A stretch of DNA of 42,352 nt from Nonomuraea corallina (lineage in GTDB: Bacteria > Actinomycetota > Actinomycetes > Streptosporangiales > Streptosporangiaceae). The notes beneath the pieces were generated by a model, which worked only from the letters and a program-made list of their open reading frames with translations, had not been told where the DNA came from and made no database searches. The stretch is from the NCBI RefSeq assembly GCF_027620315.1, contig NZ_JAPNNL010000044.1, forward strand, positions 1 to 42,352. Direction: 5' to 3'. A program made the translations under genes and the position numbers. Positions 1 through 10,913 of the stretch are shown piece by piece (the first letter of the stretch is position 1; every line of letters begins with the position of its first letter).

Positions 1-1622
1 GGGTGGACGTGTACGCGCCGGAGCCGGCCGCGCTGGCCGACTGGTCGCGCTGCCGGGTGCTGGCCGTGGACGTGGACGAGCTGATCCGCCCTTACCTGGC
101 GGAGGGCAGGCTGCCGGCCGTGCCCGAGGCGCTCGGTCCCGAGCAGCGGCGCGAGGCGGTACGGGCCGCCGACGCGCAGGTGGGGGCCGTGCTGGCGAAG
201 CTGCCCGCCGGGACCCAGGTGGTGCTGAGCGGCATCGGCGACCACGGGTCGGTGCCGCACCTGCGGGTGGCCATGTGGAAGCGGGCCGAGGCGTCCGGCG
301 CGCTGCTGGGCACGGCCTCGACCCGGCGCGATGACATCGTCATCGTCACCGACACCACGCCGACGGTGCTCACCGCGGCCGGCATCCCGGTCCCGCCGAC
401 CGTGATCGGGCTGCCCTGGGAGGCGGGGGAGCGGCTGCCGCTGGAGGCGGCCGTCGCCGACCTGCGCAGGGCCGACACGATGGCCACCGGCATCCGCAAC
501 ACCACGGGCCTGTTCTTCACCGGGTTCGCCGTCATCACGGTGACCTTCTACGCGATCGCCTACTACGTGCTGTCGCGCCGCAAGAAGGCCGGAGCCCTCG
601 GCGTGATCGCGCTCGGGCTGGCCGCCGTGCCCGTGTCGACGTACCTGGTGAACGTGCTGCCCTGGGGGCACGGCCCGTACCCGATCGCGCTGGTGATCAC
701 CGGGGTGGTGGCGATCGCCTCGGCCATCACGGCGGTCGCCCTGCTGGGGCCGTGGCGGCGCAGCCCGGTGGGCCCGCCGGCGGCGGTGGGCGCGATCATC
801 GGTCTGGTCATGGTGGCCGACCTGCTGACCGGCACCAACCTGCAGCTCAACAGCCTCATGGGCTACACGGCCGTGGTGGGCGGGCGCTACTACGGGCTGG
901 CCAACATCCCGTTCGCGCTGCTGGCCACCGCCGTGCTGATGACGACGGCGCTGGTCGCCGACCACCTGGTGCGCGCCGGGCGGCGGCGGGCCGCGGTGCT
1001 CCTGGTGTCCGTGACGGGCGTGACCGCGATGCTGCTGGCGGGCTGGCCGGGCGTCGGCAGCGACTTCGGCGGCGTGATCGCTTTCGTGCCGGGCATCGCG
1101 GTCACGGCGCTGCTGGTGGCGGGCAAGCGGGTGTCGGTGCTGAGGTTCGCCGGGTTCTGCGTGCTCGGCGGGGTGACCGTGTCGGCGCTCGCGGTGCTCG
1201 ACTACCTGCGGCCGGCGGCGTCGCAGACCCATCTGGGGCGGTTCGTCGGCATGGTGCTGGAGGGGACGTTCATGCCGATGATCCTGCGCAAGCTGGGGGC
1301 CATGCTCAACACCATGCTCTCGCCCAACCTCATGCCGATCGTGATCACCGGTCTGGCGTTCCTCATCTTCGCGATCATGCGTCCCGGCAAGATCAGCGCC
1401 GGGGTGGTGCCGCTGGCGTTCGAGCGCACCCCCATGCTGAAGGCCGGGCTGATCGGCACGCTGGTCAGCGGTGTGGTCGGCATGCTGGTCAACGACTCGG
1501 GCACCGCCGTGCTCTCCATGGTGGTGGCGGTGGCCGTGCCGCTGGTCCTGTACGCGGGGATCAACAGCGCGCCGCTGGAGGAGGGTGCGCCCGACGAGAG
1601 TCCGATACCCGCCAAGATCTGA
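1..1622 (+). CDS. Polytopic membrane protein with alkaline-phosphatase-like extracytoplasmic domain (5' partial)
   Basis: The reading frame is open at the window edge, so the true start lies upstream. The visible 539 residues begin with about 160 soluble residues. These contain a GIGDHG motif and a later TDTTPTVL segment, resembling the alkaline phosphatase/phosphopentomutase superfamily. About ten hydrophobic segments follow, from residue ~165 to the C-terminus. This two-part architecture is known from large actinobacterial integral membrane proteins, often annotated only as hypothetical or 'integral membrane protein'. The function is unknown; cell-envelope work is a guess. The next gene begins 38 nt downstream on the same strand after an AT-rich spacer, so co-transcription is possible. 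Confidence 0.75.
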   Translation, partial: VDVYAPEPAALADWSRCRVLAVDVDELIRPYLAEGRLPAVPEALGPEQRREAVRAADAQVGAVLAKLPAGTQVVLSGIGDHGSVPHLRVAMWKRAEASGALLGTASTRRDDIVIVTDTTPTVLTAAGIPVPPTVIGLPWEAGERLPLEAAVADLRRADTMATGIRNTTGLFFTGFAVITVTFYAIAYYVLSRRKKAGALGVIALGLAAVPVSTYLVNVLPWGHGPYPIALVITGVVAIASAITAVALLGPWRRSPVGPPAAVGAIIGLVMVADLLTGTNLQLNSLMGYTAVVGGRYYGLANIPFALLATAVLMTTALVADHLVRAGRRRAAVLLVSVTGVTAMLLAGWPGVGSDFGGVIAFVPGIAVTALLVAGKRVSVLRFAGFCVLGGVTVSALAVLDYLRPAASQTHLGRFVGMVLEGTFMPMILRKLGAMLNTMLSPNLMPIVITGLAFLIFAIMRPGKISAGVVPLAFERTPMLKAGLIGTLVSGVVGMLVNDSGTAVLSMVVAVAVPLVLYAGINSAPLEEGAPDESPIPAKI

Positions 1623-1660
1623 AATTTTCTTTTAGTTCACCCCAAGGTCTTGAAAATTAT

Positions 1661-4600
1661 ATGCACGAGCGATTGCATTCGGTCGTGCAGACCCTCCGTT
1701 CCCTCGCCGTCGTGGCGCTCGTGCTCACGTCGGCCGCGCCCGCACAGGCCGACCCCGTACCCCCCGTAGAGGACGCGCCCGCGGCGTCGTCCTACCCGCC
1801 CCCCTCGACGCTGGTCGCCGCATCGGCGACCGGCGACCGGCTCGACACCGCGAAGAAGACCAGGCCGGTCGCCCCGGGCATCACCCTCACCTCCTTCGAC
1901 CGGCTGGACCCGCTGGGCTGGCTGCGCGCCGACGCGCTCACCGCCGAGCTCGGCGGCGGGACCAGCGCCGACTACGTCTTCTCCGGCGAGGTGTCGAAGA
2001 CCGAGCCGCTGTCGGGGCCCGCCCGGCGCTCACGGGCCGTCGCGGCGGTCAACGGCGACTTCTTCGACATCAACAACTCCGGCGCCGCCCAGGGCATCGG
2101 CGTCCAGACCGGCGAACTCGTCCAGTCGCCGATGGCCGGTCACGACAACGCGGTCGCGATCAGCGGCGACGGCGTCGGCCGGGTGCTCAAGATGCACTTC
2201 GAGGGCACCGCCACCCCCGAAAGCGGCTCCCCGGTCACGCTCACCCAGTTCAACCAGCGCGTCCAGAGGGACGGCGTCGGCCTGTTCACCCCGCTCTGGG
2301 GCTCCTACACCCGGGCCCGCGCCGTCGAGGGCGCCTCCGCCGTCACCGAGGTCGAGCTGAAGGACGGCGTGGTCGCCGCGGTCCGCCAGGCGGCCGGCGA
2401 CGGCCCGATCCCCGCCGGCACCTCGATCCTGCTCGGCCGCGACGCGGGCGCCGCCGCGCTGGCCGGGCTCAGGGCAGGCGACAAGGTGGAGATCGCGTAC
2501 CGGCCGAAGGCCTCCGACGGCAAGGACGTCAAGGCCGCGGTCGGCGGGAACTGGGTGCTGGTCAAGGACGGCCGGGCGCAGCACTCCACCGACCAGTCCG
2601 CCCACCCCAGGACCGCGGTCGGCTTCTCCGCCGACGGCAAGAAGATGATCCTGCTCACCGTCGACGGCCGCCAGGCCGACAGCCGCGGCGTCACGCTCGA
2701 CGAGCTGGCCGCGATGATGGTCGAGCTGGGCGCGGCCGACGCGCTCAACCTCGACGGCGGCGGCTCCTCCACCATGCTCGCCCGCGAGCCGGGTCAGGCC
2801 GAGCCGCAGATCGAGAACAGCCCGTCCGACGGCGGCGAGCGGCACGTCCCCAACGGCCTGGCGCTGTACGCCGCCGAGGGCAGCGGCGAGCTCAAGGGCT
2901 TCTGGGTGGAGACGGCCGTCGACCCCGCCCGCGCTCCCGGCGCGGCCCCCGTCGGCGGCGGGCGCCCCGAGCGCGTCTTCCCCGGGCTCACCCGCCGGCT
3001 GACCGCCGCCGGGTACGACGAGACGTACGGGCCCGCGGCCGGGACGCCGGTGTGGCGGAGCACGCCGGCCGTGCACGGCCTGGTCAGAGGCGGGACCTTC
3101 CACGCCCTGGTGCCCGGCGTCACCACCGTCACCGCCTCCCGCGGCAAGGCCGAAGGCGCCCTGGAGCTGACCGTGCTCCAGCCGCTCAAGCGGCTCGGCG
3201 TCACCAGCGACCGGGTGGGCCTGTCCGGCGCGGACGACACCGCGACGTTCGGCGTCGTCGGCTACGACCGCAACGGCAACACCGCCCCCATCGAGCCGTC
3301 CGACCTGACCCTCGACTACGACCGCGCCCTGCTCGACGTCACCGCGAACGAGCACGGCTCCTTCACCGTCAAGGCCAGGAAGGACACCGGCTCCGGCCTG
3401 GTCACCGCCAGAGTCGGCAAGATCGTCACCGCCCTGCCGGTGACGGTCGGCTTCGAGGACCGGCCGGTCGCCGACTTCGAGGACGCCGCCTCGTGGACGT
3501 TCGCCGCCGCGCGGGCCACCGGCTCGCTGTCGGCCGCGCCGGGCCAGAACGGAGGCGGGCTCAAGCTCTCGTACGACTTCACCCAGTCGACGGCGACCCG
3601 CGCCGCCTACGCCAACCCGCCCGGGCAGCTCGTGGTCGGCGGGCAGCCGCAGGCGTTCGGCATGTGGATCCACTCCACCGGCAAGGGGGAATGGCCCAGC
3701 CTGGAGTTCTACGACGCGCTCGGGCAGGCGCAGATCCTGCGTGGCCCGTACCTGACGTGGACCGGCTGGCGGTTCGTCGAGTTCGCGGTGCCGCCGGGCG
3801 TCAGCTACCCGCTCCAGCTGCGGCGCTTCTACGTGGCCGAGACCAGGGCGGACGCCTCCTACACCAACGAGATCCTGGTCGACGGGCTGGTCGCCAAGGT
3901 GGCGCCGTCGATCGAGTCGCCGCAGCCGGAGAAGGTCGCCGACCCGGTGGTCAGGCCCGACGTGGCGGACCTGCCGTGGCGGTTCGCGGTCATGTCCGAC
4001 GCGCAATTCGTCGCCCGGGACCCCGACAGCGACCTGGTGCGGGGCGCGCGGCGCACGCTGCGCGAGATCAAGGCCGCGGACCCGGACTTCCTGGTCGTCA
4101 ACGGCGACCTGGTGGACGAGGCGTCGCCGGAGGACTTCGCGCTGGCCAAGCGGATTCTCGACGAAGAACTCGGCGATGACCTGAAATATCACTACATCCC
4201 GGGTAACCACGAGGTGATGGGGGGCAAGATCGACAACTTCAGGGCCGTCTTCGGCGACACGTACCGGACCTTCGACCACAAGGGCACCCGCTTCATCACG
4301 CTCGACACCTCCCGCCTCAACCTGCGCGGCGGCGGCTTCGAGCAGATCGAACTGCTCCGTACCGAACTGGACCGGGCCGCCGGCGACCGCTCGGTCGGCT
4401 CGGTAGCCGTGCTGTTCCACGTGCCGCCGCGCGACCCGACCCCCGGCAAGGGCAGCCAGCTCGGCGACCGCAAGGAAGCCGCGCTGGTCGAAGGCTGGCT
4501 GGCCGACTTCCAGCGGGACACCGGCAAGGGCGCGGCGTTCATCGGCGCGCACGTCGGCACCTTCCACGCCTCCCGGGTGGACGCCGTCCCCTACGTCATC

Positions 4601-5071
4601 AACGGCAACTCCGCCAAGAACCCCGCCACCCCGGCCGGCGACGGCGGCTTCACCGGCTGGTCCCTGTGGGGCGTCGACCCCGTCACCGAGAAGGAGGCCG
4701 AGCACGTCAGGCGCAACTGGTTCGCCGACGCCCCGGAATGGATCGGCGCCCAGCTCCGCCCGCACGTCGACGAGCTGACGCTGACCGCCCCGGCCACGGT
4801 GGCGGCCGGCAGCCCGGCCACCGTCACCGCCACGGTCCGGCAGGGCGCCCGCGACGTGCCCGTCGCCTATCCGGTGTCGGCGCGCTGGTCCGGCTCGCCC
4901 AACCTGCACATCGGGCCGCGCGCCGGGGCCAGGCGCCATCACGTCGCCGTGCTCGACCCCGGGACCGGGACGCTCACCGCGTTGCGCGAGGGCCGGGTGA
5001 CGGTCGCGGTGACCGTCAACGGCGTCACCCGGCAGGCCGCCGTGGCGGTCGCCGCCAGGGCCGCCGCCTGA
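1661..5071 (+). CDS. Secreted phosphodiester glycosidase (NAGPA/DUF2233) - metallophosphoesterase fusion
   Basis: The protein has 1136 residues. An N-terminal signal peptide ends near an AQA site at about residue 30. A NAGPA-type phosphodiester glycosidase domain follows, with VNGDFFD at ~130 and NLDGGGSST at ~363. Next come an Ig-like and carbohydrate-binding-like middle region, a calcineurin-type metallophosphoesterase domain and a C-terminal Ig-like segment. The phosphoesterase motifs are SDAQF at ~777, NGDLVDE at ~813, GNHE at ~848 and GAHVGTFH at ~966. The first metal motif is D-x-Q instead of D-x-H, seen in some secreted subfamilies. It probably acts on phosphorylated or glycosylated extracellular or wall polymers; the substrate is unknown. 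The ATG at 1661 sits in AT-rich sequence with only a weak AAGG upstream. A GTG at 1685, just before the hydrophobic core, is an alternative start. Confidence 0.88.
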   Translation: MHERLHSVVQTLRSLAVVALVLTSAAPAQADPVPPVEDAPAASSYPPPSTLVAASATGDRLDTAKKTRPVAPGITLTSFDRLDPLGWLRADALTAELGGGTSADYVFSGEVSKTEPLSGPARRSRAVAAVNGDFFDINNSGAAQGIGVQTGELVQSPMAGHDNAVAISGDGVGRVLKMHFEGTATPESGSPVTLTQFNQRVQRDGVGLFTPLWGSYTRARAVEGASAVTEVELKDGVVAAVRQAAGDGPIPAGTSILLGRDAGAAALAGLRAGDKVEIAYRPKASDGKDVKAAVGGNWVLVKDGRAQHSTDQSAHPRTAVGFSADGKKMILLTVDGRQADSRGVTLDELAAMMVELGAADALNLDGGGSSTMLAREPGQAEPQIENSPSDGGERHVPNGLALYAAEGSGELKGFWVETAVDPARAPGAAPVGGGRPERVFPGLTRRLTAAGYDETYGPAAGTPVWRSTPAVHGLVRGGTFHALVPGVTTVTASRGKAEGALELTVLQPLKRLGVTSDRVGLSGADDTATFGVVGYDRNGNTAPIEPSDLTLDYDRALLDVTANEHGSFTVKARKDTGSGLVTARVGKIVTALPVTVGFEDRPVADFEDAASWTFAAARATGSLSAAPGQNGGGLKLSYDFTQSTATRAAYANPPGQLVVGGQPQAFGMWIHSTGKGEWPSLEFYDALGQAQILRGPYLTWTGWRFVEFAVPPGVSYPLQLRRFYVAETRADASYTNEILVDGLVAKVAPSIESPQPEKVADPVVRPDVADLPWRFAVMSDAQFVARDPDSDLVRGARRTLREIKAADPDFLVVNGDLVDEASPEDFALAKRILDEELGDDLKYHYIPGNHEVMGGKIDNFRAVFGDTYRTFDHKGTRFITLDTSRLNLRGGGFEQIELLRTELDRAAGDRSVGSVAVLFHVPPRDPTPGKGSQLGDRKEAALVEGWLADFQRDTGKGAAFIGAHVGTFHASRVDAVPYVINGNSAKNPATPAGDGGFTGWSLWGVDPVTEKEAEHVRRNWFADAPEWIGAQLRPHVDELTLTAPATVAAGSPATVTATVRQGARDVPVAYPVSARWSGSPNLHIGPRAGARRHHVAVLDPGTGTLTALREGRVTVAVTVNGVTRQAAVAVAARAAA

Positions 5072-5076
5072 TCCGG

Positions 5077-5094
5077 CGCCCTCTCGTGAGGGCG
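5077..5094 (+). terminator. Hairpin after the glycosidase/phosphoesterase gene
   Basis: A perfect 7-bp stem (CGCCCTC/GAGGGCG) with a TCGT loop starts 6 nt after the stop codon. There is no U-tract, as is usual in high-GC actinomycetes. A second short hairpin, GCCCGC-TC-GCGGGC, lies at 5129-5142. Confidence 0.5.
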
Positions 5095-5188
5095 GGCACG
5101 CGGGTGTGTCCGTCCTCACGTTCGCCGGGCCCGCTCGCGGGCACAGGATCCGCATGGGGGCCGTCGTCCGCGAAGGAGTAACACGTAC

Positions 5189-5236
5189 GTGATGGGCGTT
5201 GAGGTGACGCCGGGCTGGGGGGCCGATGCCTGCTGA
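5189..5236 (+). CDS. Putative 15-residue peptide upstream of the amidohydrolase
   Basis: A GGAG ribosome-binding sequence (5175-5178) lies 10 nt before a GTG at 5189, which is followed directly by an ATG at 5192. The reading frame encodes MMGVEVTPGWGADAC and stops at 5236, ending in a cysteine codon. Its end overlaps the ATG of the next small ORF at 5226, so translation could be coupled. I do not recognise a family. It could be a regulatory leader peptide, a tiny secreted or modified peptide, or a chance ORF; no maturation enzymes of a known peptide class are adjacent. Confidence 0.3.
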   Translation: MMGVEVTPGWGADAC

Positions 5237-5408
5237 GGCCGTGCTGCCCGGGTTCGACCGGATGACGGGGGGACTGCCCCCGGTCGCCGCGATGGTGGCC
5301 GCGAGCCCTCCGGGCACCAAGCTGACACACTCCTCCGGCGGGTGGGGCGCGACCCTGATCGGCCGGGACGGCGCACGCCGCGTCCACGGGCTCGGGGTGG
5401 CCGCGTGA
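5226..5408 (+). CDS. Small ORF (60 aa) translationally coupled to the M20 amidohydrolase
   Basis: This ORF encodes 60 residues, including LPGFDRMTGGLPPVAAM and a SSGGWGATLIGRDG segment. Roughly nine in ten third positions are G or C, as in real genes here. The competing upstream extension of the amidohydrolase frame (5342-5404) has clearly lower third-position GC. The stop overlaps the amidohydrolase GTG in a GTGA arrangement, and its start overlaps the preceding 15-residue ORF. It has no signal peptide or membrane segment and I do not recognise it. The GWGA string recurs in the preceding tiny peptide, which may be coincidence. It could be a coupled leader ORF or an undescribed small protein. 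Confidence 0.45.
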   Translation: MPAEAVLPGFDRMTGGLPPVAAMVAASPPGTKLTHSSGGWGATLIGRDGARRVHGLGVAA

Positions 5409-6733
5409 CGACCTCGCACCACTTCTCGCACTACCAGGACCACGGCCCGGACGAGCCGCGCGACCGCCCTGCCGACCGCCCTGCCGACCGCCATCCCGAC
5501 CTGCGTTCCGACCATCGGGACGTGCTGCTGCGGGAGGCGCTGCGGGCCGAGCTGCCCGCCGCCCGGGAGCTGCGGCGCGAGCTGCACGCCGACCCCCGGG
5601 TCTCCGGCCAGGAGGGCCCCACGCTGGAGCGGGTGCTGCGGGCGCTGCCGGACGGCCCGATCGAGCACGTGGCCGGCACCGGCGCGCTGGTCAGGATCGG
5701 CGGCCCCGGCCCCGCCGTCGGCGTGCGCGGCGAGCTGGACGCGCTGCCCCTGGCCGAGCGCACCGGCGTGCCGTGGGCGGCCGTCAACGGCGCCATGCAC
5801 GCCTGCGGCCACGACGTCCACCTCGCCGCCGTCGTGGCGCTGGCCCGCGCGGTCGCCAGGGTCACGGCCGTGCTCGCGGCGCGCGACGCGGCCCCCGCGG
5901 CCGGGTACGAGTCCGTAGCCGATCACGAGCCGCCGGGTCCGCTCATGGTCGTGCTGCAGCCGCGCGAGGAGAGTCACCCGTCGGGCGCCGCCGACGTCGT
6001 CCGGTCCGGCGCCCTGAGCAGCAACGACGTCCGCGCCATGATCGGAGCCCACGTGCAGCCCGTGCTGGCGGCGGGAGTGACCGCGTGCACGCCCGGAGCG
6101 GTCAACGCCTCCGCCGACGAGTTCCGGGTGACGCTCAAGGGCGTGGACGGGCACGCCGCCTACCCGCACCTGGCCCGCGACCCGGTCGTCGCCATGGCCC
6201 AGGTGATCGTGGCCGCCCAGCAGCTCGTCAGCCGGGTCGCCGACCCGATGGTGCCGACCGTGGTGACGTTCGGCAGCGTGCACGCCGGCACCGCGCCCAA
6301 CGCCATCCCCGGCGAGGCCGTCGCCCGGGGCACGCTGCGCACCCTGTCGCCGTCGTGGCGCGAGACGCTGCACGCCCAGTTCGCCGGCCTGGTCGGCGAC
6401 GTGGCGCGGGCCCACGGCTGCGAGGCCGAGGTCCAGGTGCTGCCGGGGGAGCCGGTGCTGGTCAACGACGCCGCGCTCGCGATGCGTACCGGCGAGCTGC
6501 TGCGCGCGAACGGGCGCGCGGTCAGCGACGACCTGCGCTCGTGCGGCGGCGATGACTTCGCCCAGTACGGCGAGCTCATGCCGTCGCTGATGATGTTCGT
6601 CGGCGTCGACACGCGGGCCGGGCTGCACAGCCCCGAGTTCCTGCCCGGCGACGAGGCCGTGGACGAGGTGGCCGAGAGCCTCCTGGCGGGCTATCTCGCC
6701 GCGTCGTGCGACGGACTCAGCGCAGGACCCTGA
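5405..6733 (+). CDS. M20 family metallopeptidase / amidohydrolase
   Basis: This 442-residue protein is an M20D-type hydrolase of N-acyl amino acids or small amide substrates, expected in the cytoplasm. The metal-binding HACGHDVH motif follows GVRGELDALPL. Later come QPREESHPSGA, in place of the usual Q-P-A-E-E string, then IGAHVQP, the dimerisation-domain DGHAAYPH, GTAPNAIPG and SCGGDDFAQY. The N-terminus has a short DRPADRPAD repeat absent from standard members. About 25 extra residues lie between the HDVH motif and the QPREE strand. The GTG at 5405 is chosen because it follows a GGGG sequence and overlaps the preceding stop; extending to 5342 adds low-quality coding sequence. The 3' end overlaps the convergent reductase gene by 17 nt. 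Confidence 0.9.
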   Translation: MTTSHHFSHYQDHGPDEPRDRPADRPADRHPDLRSDHRDVLLREALRAELPAARELRRELHADPRVSGQEGPTLERVLRALPDGPIEHVAGTGALVRIGGPGPAVGVRGELDALPLAERTGVPWAAVNGAMHACGHDVHLAAVVALARAVARVTAVLAARDAAPAAGYESVADHEPPGPLMVVLQPREESHPSGAADVVRSGALSSNDVRAMIGAHVQPVLAAGVTACTPGAVNASADEFRVTLKGVDGHAAYPHLARDPVVAMAQVIVAAQQLVSRVADPMVPTVVTFGSVHAGTAPNAIPGEAVARGTLRTLSPSWRETLHAQFAGLVGDVARAHGCEAEVQVLPGEPVLVNDAALAMRTGELLRANGRAVSDDLRSCGGDDFAQYGELMPSLMMFVGVDTRAGLHSPEFLPGDEAVDEVAESLLAGYLAASCDGLSAGP

Positions 6734-7265
6734 ACCGGAGATGCGTCATCCCCGGCGTCGTCACCGTCGCGGTCTCCTCCAGCTCCACCAGCCGGGACAG
6801 CTCGCCGAACAGCGGCAGCCCGCCGCCGAGCAGCACGTGCGCGACGTGCAGCCGCAGCTCGCCGACCAGCCCGGCGGCCAGCGCCTGCCGGCACACGTCC
6901 GCGCCGCCGACCACCCACACGTCCCGCTGCCCGGCCGCCGCCCTCGCCCGCGCGACCGCGTCCTCGATGCCGCCGGTGACGAACGTGAACGTGGCCGGCG
7001 GCTTGACCAGCGGCTCCCGTTCGGTGTGGGAGAGCACGAACACCGGGTGCGGGAACGGCGGCGCGTCACCCCACGGCTCCAGGCCGGAGCGGAACATGCC
7101 CATCCCCATCACGTAGGCGCCCGGCTCGGCGGCGAACTCCGCCATGATCTCCGCGTCCGCCGCGCCCTCGCTGAAGATCCACTGGTGCAGCCGTTCCAGG
7201 TCCTCGCCAGGACCGGTGGCGAACCCGTCGACCGACACCGTCATGTTCAGCACCACATCGCTCAT
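6717..7265 (-). CDS. Dihydrofolate reductase family protein (RibD C-terminal domain)
   Basis: This 182-residue protein fits the RibD C-terminal/DHFR-like fold. It starts MSDVVLNMTVSVDGF, typical of the family's first strand and loop, and has VWVVGGADVCRQAL and HVAHVLLGGGLPLF segments near the NADPH site. Such stand-alone domains are NAD(P)H-dependent reductases of unknown substrate; true folate reduction is not implied. The ATG at 7265 is the only sensible start, since frame quality drops upstream. It is divergent from the beta-galactosidase (75-nt gap) and convergent with the M20 gene. Confidence 0.88.
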   Translation of the reverse strand: MSDVVLNMTVSVDGFATGPGEDLERLHQWIFSEGAADAEIMAEFAAEPGAYVMGMGMFRSGLEPWGDAPPFPHPVFVLSHTEREPLVKPPATFTFVTGGIEDAVARARAAAGQRDVWVVGGADVCRQALAAGLVGELRLHVAHVLLGGGLPLFGELSRLVELEETATVTTPGMTHLRFRVLR

Positions 7266-7302
7266 GCCCCATGCCGACCCGGCCGGAGCGCGAAAGTCAT
7301 CG

Positions 7303-10190
<2,888 letters not shown>

Positions 10191-10284
10191 CCCCCTCACG
10201 GTCGACGCCGGGCTCTGGGCGCGGCCGCCCTGGCCGGCCTGACCTCCACCAGGCTTCTGTCCGCCGACGGTTGAACCTCCGTGC

Positions 10285-10737
10285 CTAGGTCCAGACCCGC
10301 GGGCTGTCCAGGGTCCCGATCTTCGCATGGCTGCTGTTGTACACCGTGATCCTTGAGAGATACGTCCACAGCGTGTTGTAGTCCCGGTAGAGAACGATGT
10401 CGGAGTGCACCCTGTTACAGGGTTGATGCGACGAGAAGTTCGCGACCCGGCCGCCGGTGGCCGGAGCGAGCCGGTCCCACTCGATGAGATAGACGATGTA
10501 ATAGGAGCAGCCGGCCGGTAATCCCGCGGTGTAGGAGTCGGCTCTGAAATAGCCGCCCGACACGGATATGCAGGGATAGGTGTTCTTGAAGCCGTTGGAG
10601 TTGTACGCCGCCCGGCAACCGCCGCCTTCCATTGCCTGCGCCGGTCCCGCTCCTTGGGCGGACCGGGCCAGGACGGGTGCGGGGAGAAGGAGTACCAGGC
10701 TGAAGCAGGTTGCGAGGACAGTTGATATTCGTCTCAT
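10285..10737 (-). CDS. Small secreted cysteine-containing protein, unknown function
   Basis: This 150-residue protein has a clear signal peptide (MRRIS, hydrophobic core, PVLARSA). The mature part is rich in Tyr, Ser and Asn, with four cysteines (GGGC, TYPC, AGC, HQPC) that could form two disulfides. The start at 10737 is preceded by a GGGGGA ribosome-binding sequence; an earlier in-frame start adds residues before the signal peptide. I do not recognise the family. It is probably a monomodular exported protein. The AraC-type gene lies divergently 176 nt away and may control it. Confidence 0.72.
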   Translation of the reverse strand: MRRISTVLATCFSLVLLLPAPVLARSAQGAGPAQAMEGGGCRAAYNSNGFKNTYPCISVSGGYFRADSYTAGLPAGCSYYIVYLIEWDRLAPATGGRVANFSSHQPCNRVHSDIVLYRDYNTLWTYLSRITVYNSSHAKIGTLDSPRVWT

Positions 10738-10826
10738 GGATCCCCCTGTGAACTGAACGCTCCCGGCGAGCGCCGAACCGTTCCAGAAGTTTGACACCTC
10801 CGGGGTGAGCGGGTTTGCCGCTGCGC

Positions 10827-10865
10827 GTCAACTCACTTGACCTCCGGCGCCATGCATTCGAGGAT
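10827..10865 (+). promoter_or_regulatory. Candidate araC-type gene promoter with overlapping palindrome
   Basis: A -35 TTGACC (10837-10842), a 17-nt spacer and a -10 GAGGAT (10860-10865) lead to the regulator gene. The -35 is the right half of a palindrome, GTCAA-CTCAC-TTGAC (10827-10841), a plausible site for self-regulation or divergent control. Confidence 0.4.
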
Positions 10866-10913
10866 GAAAATGGCCTGGCGGGCTGATCCAGGGGATGTCA
10901 GCGGGGGCGACAG

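Noticed and set aside
5129..5236. Complete RiPP biosynthetic cluster around the tiny peptide
   Set aside because: No YcaO, radical-SAM, lanthionine synthetase, LanD-like flavoprotein or peptide exporter gene lies nearby.
5342..5404. Longer N-terminus for the M20 amidohydrolase
   Set aside because: Third-position GC falls in this stretch, it overlaps the better 60-codon frame, and the GTG at 5405 has a GTGA coupling arrangement.
2030..6628. A 1532-codon minus-strand open frame
   Set aside because: It is a high-GC shadow of the plus-strand glycosidase and amidohydrolase genes. The composition is Arg/Gly/Val repetitive and no domain is seen.
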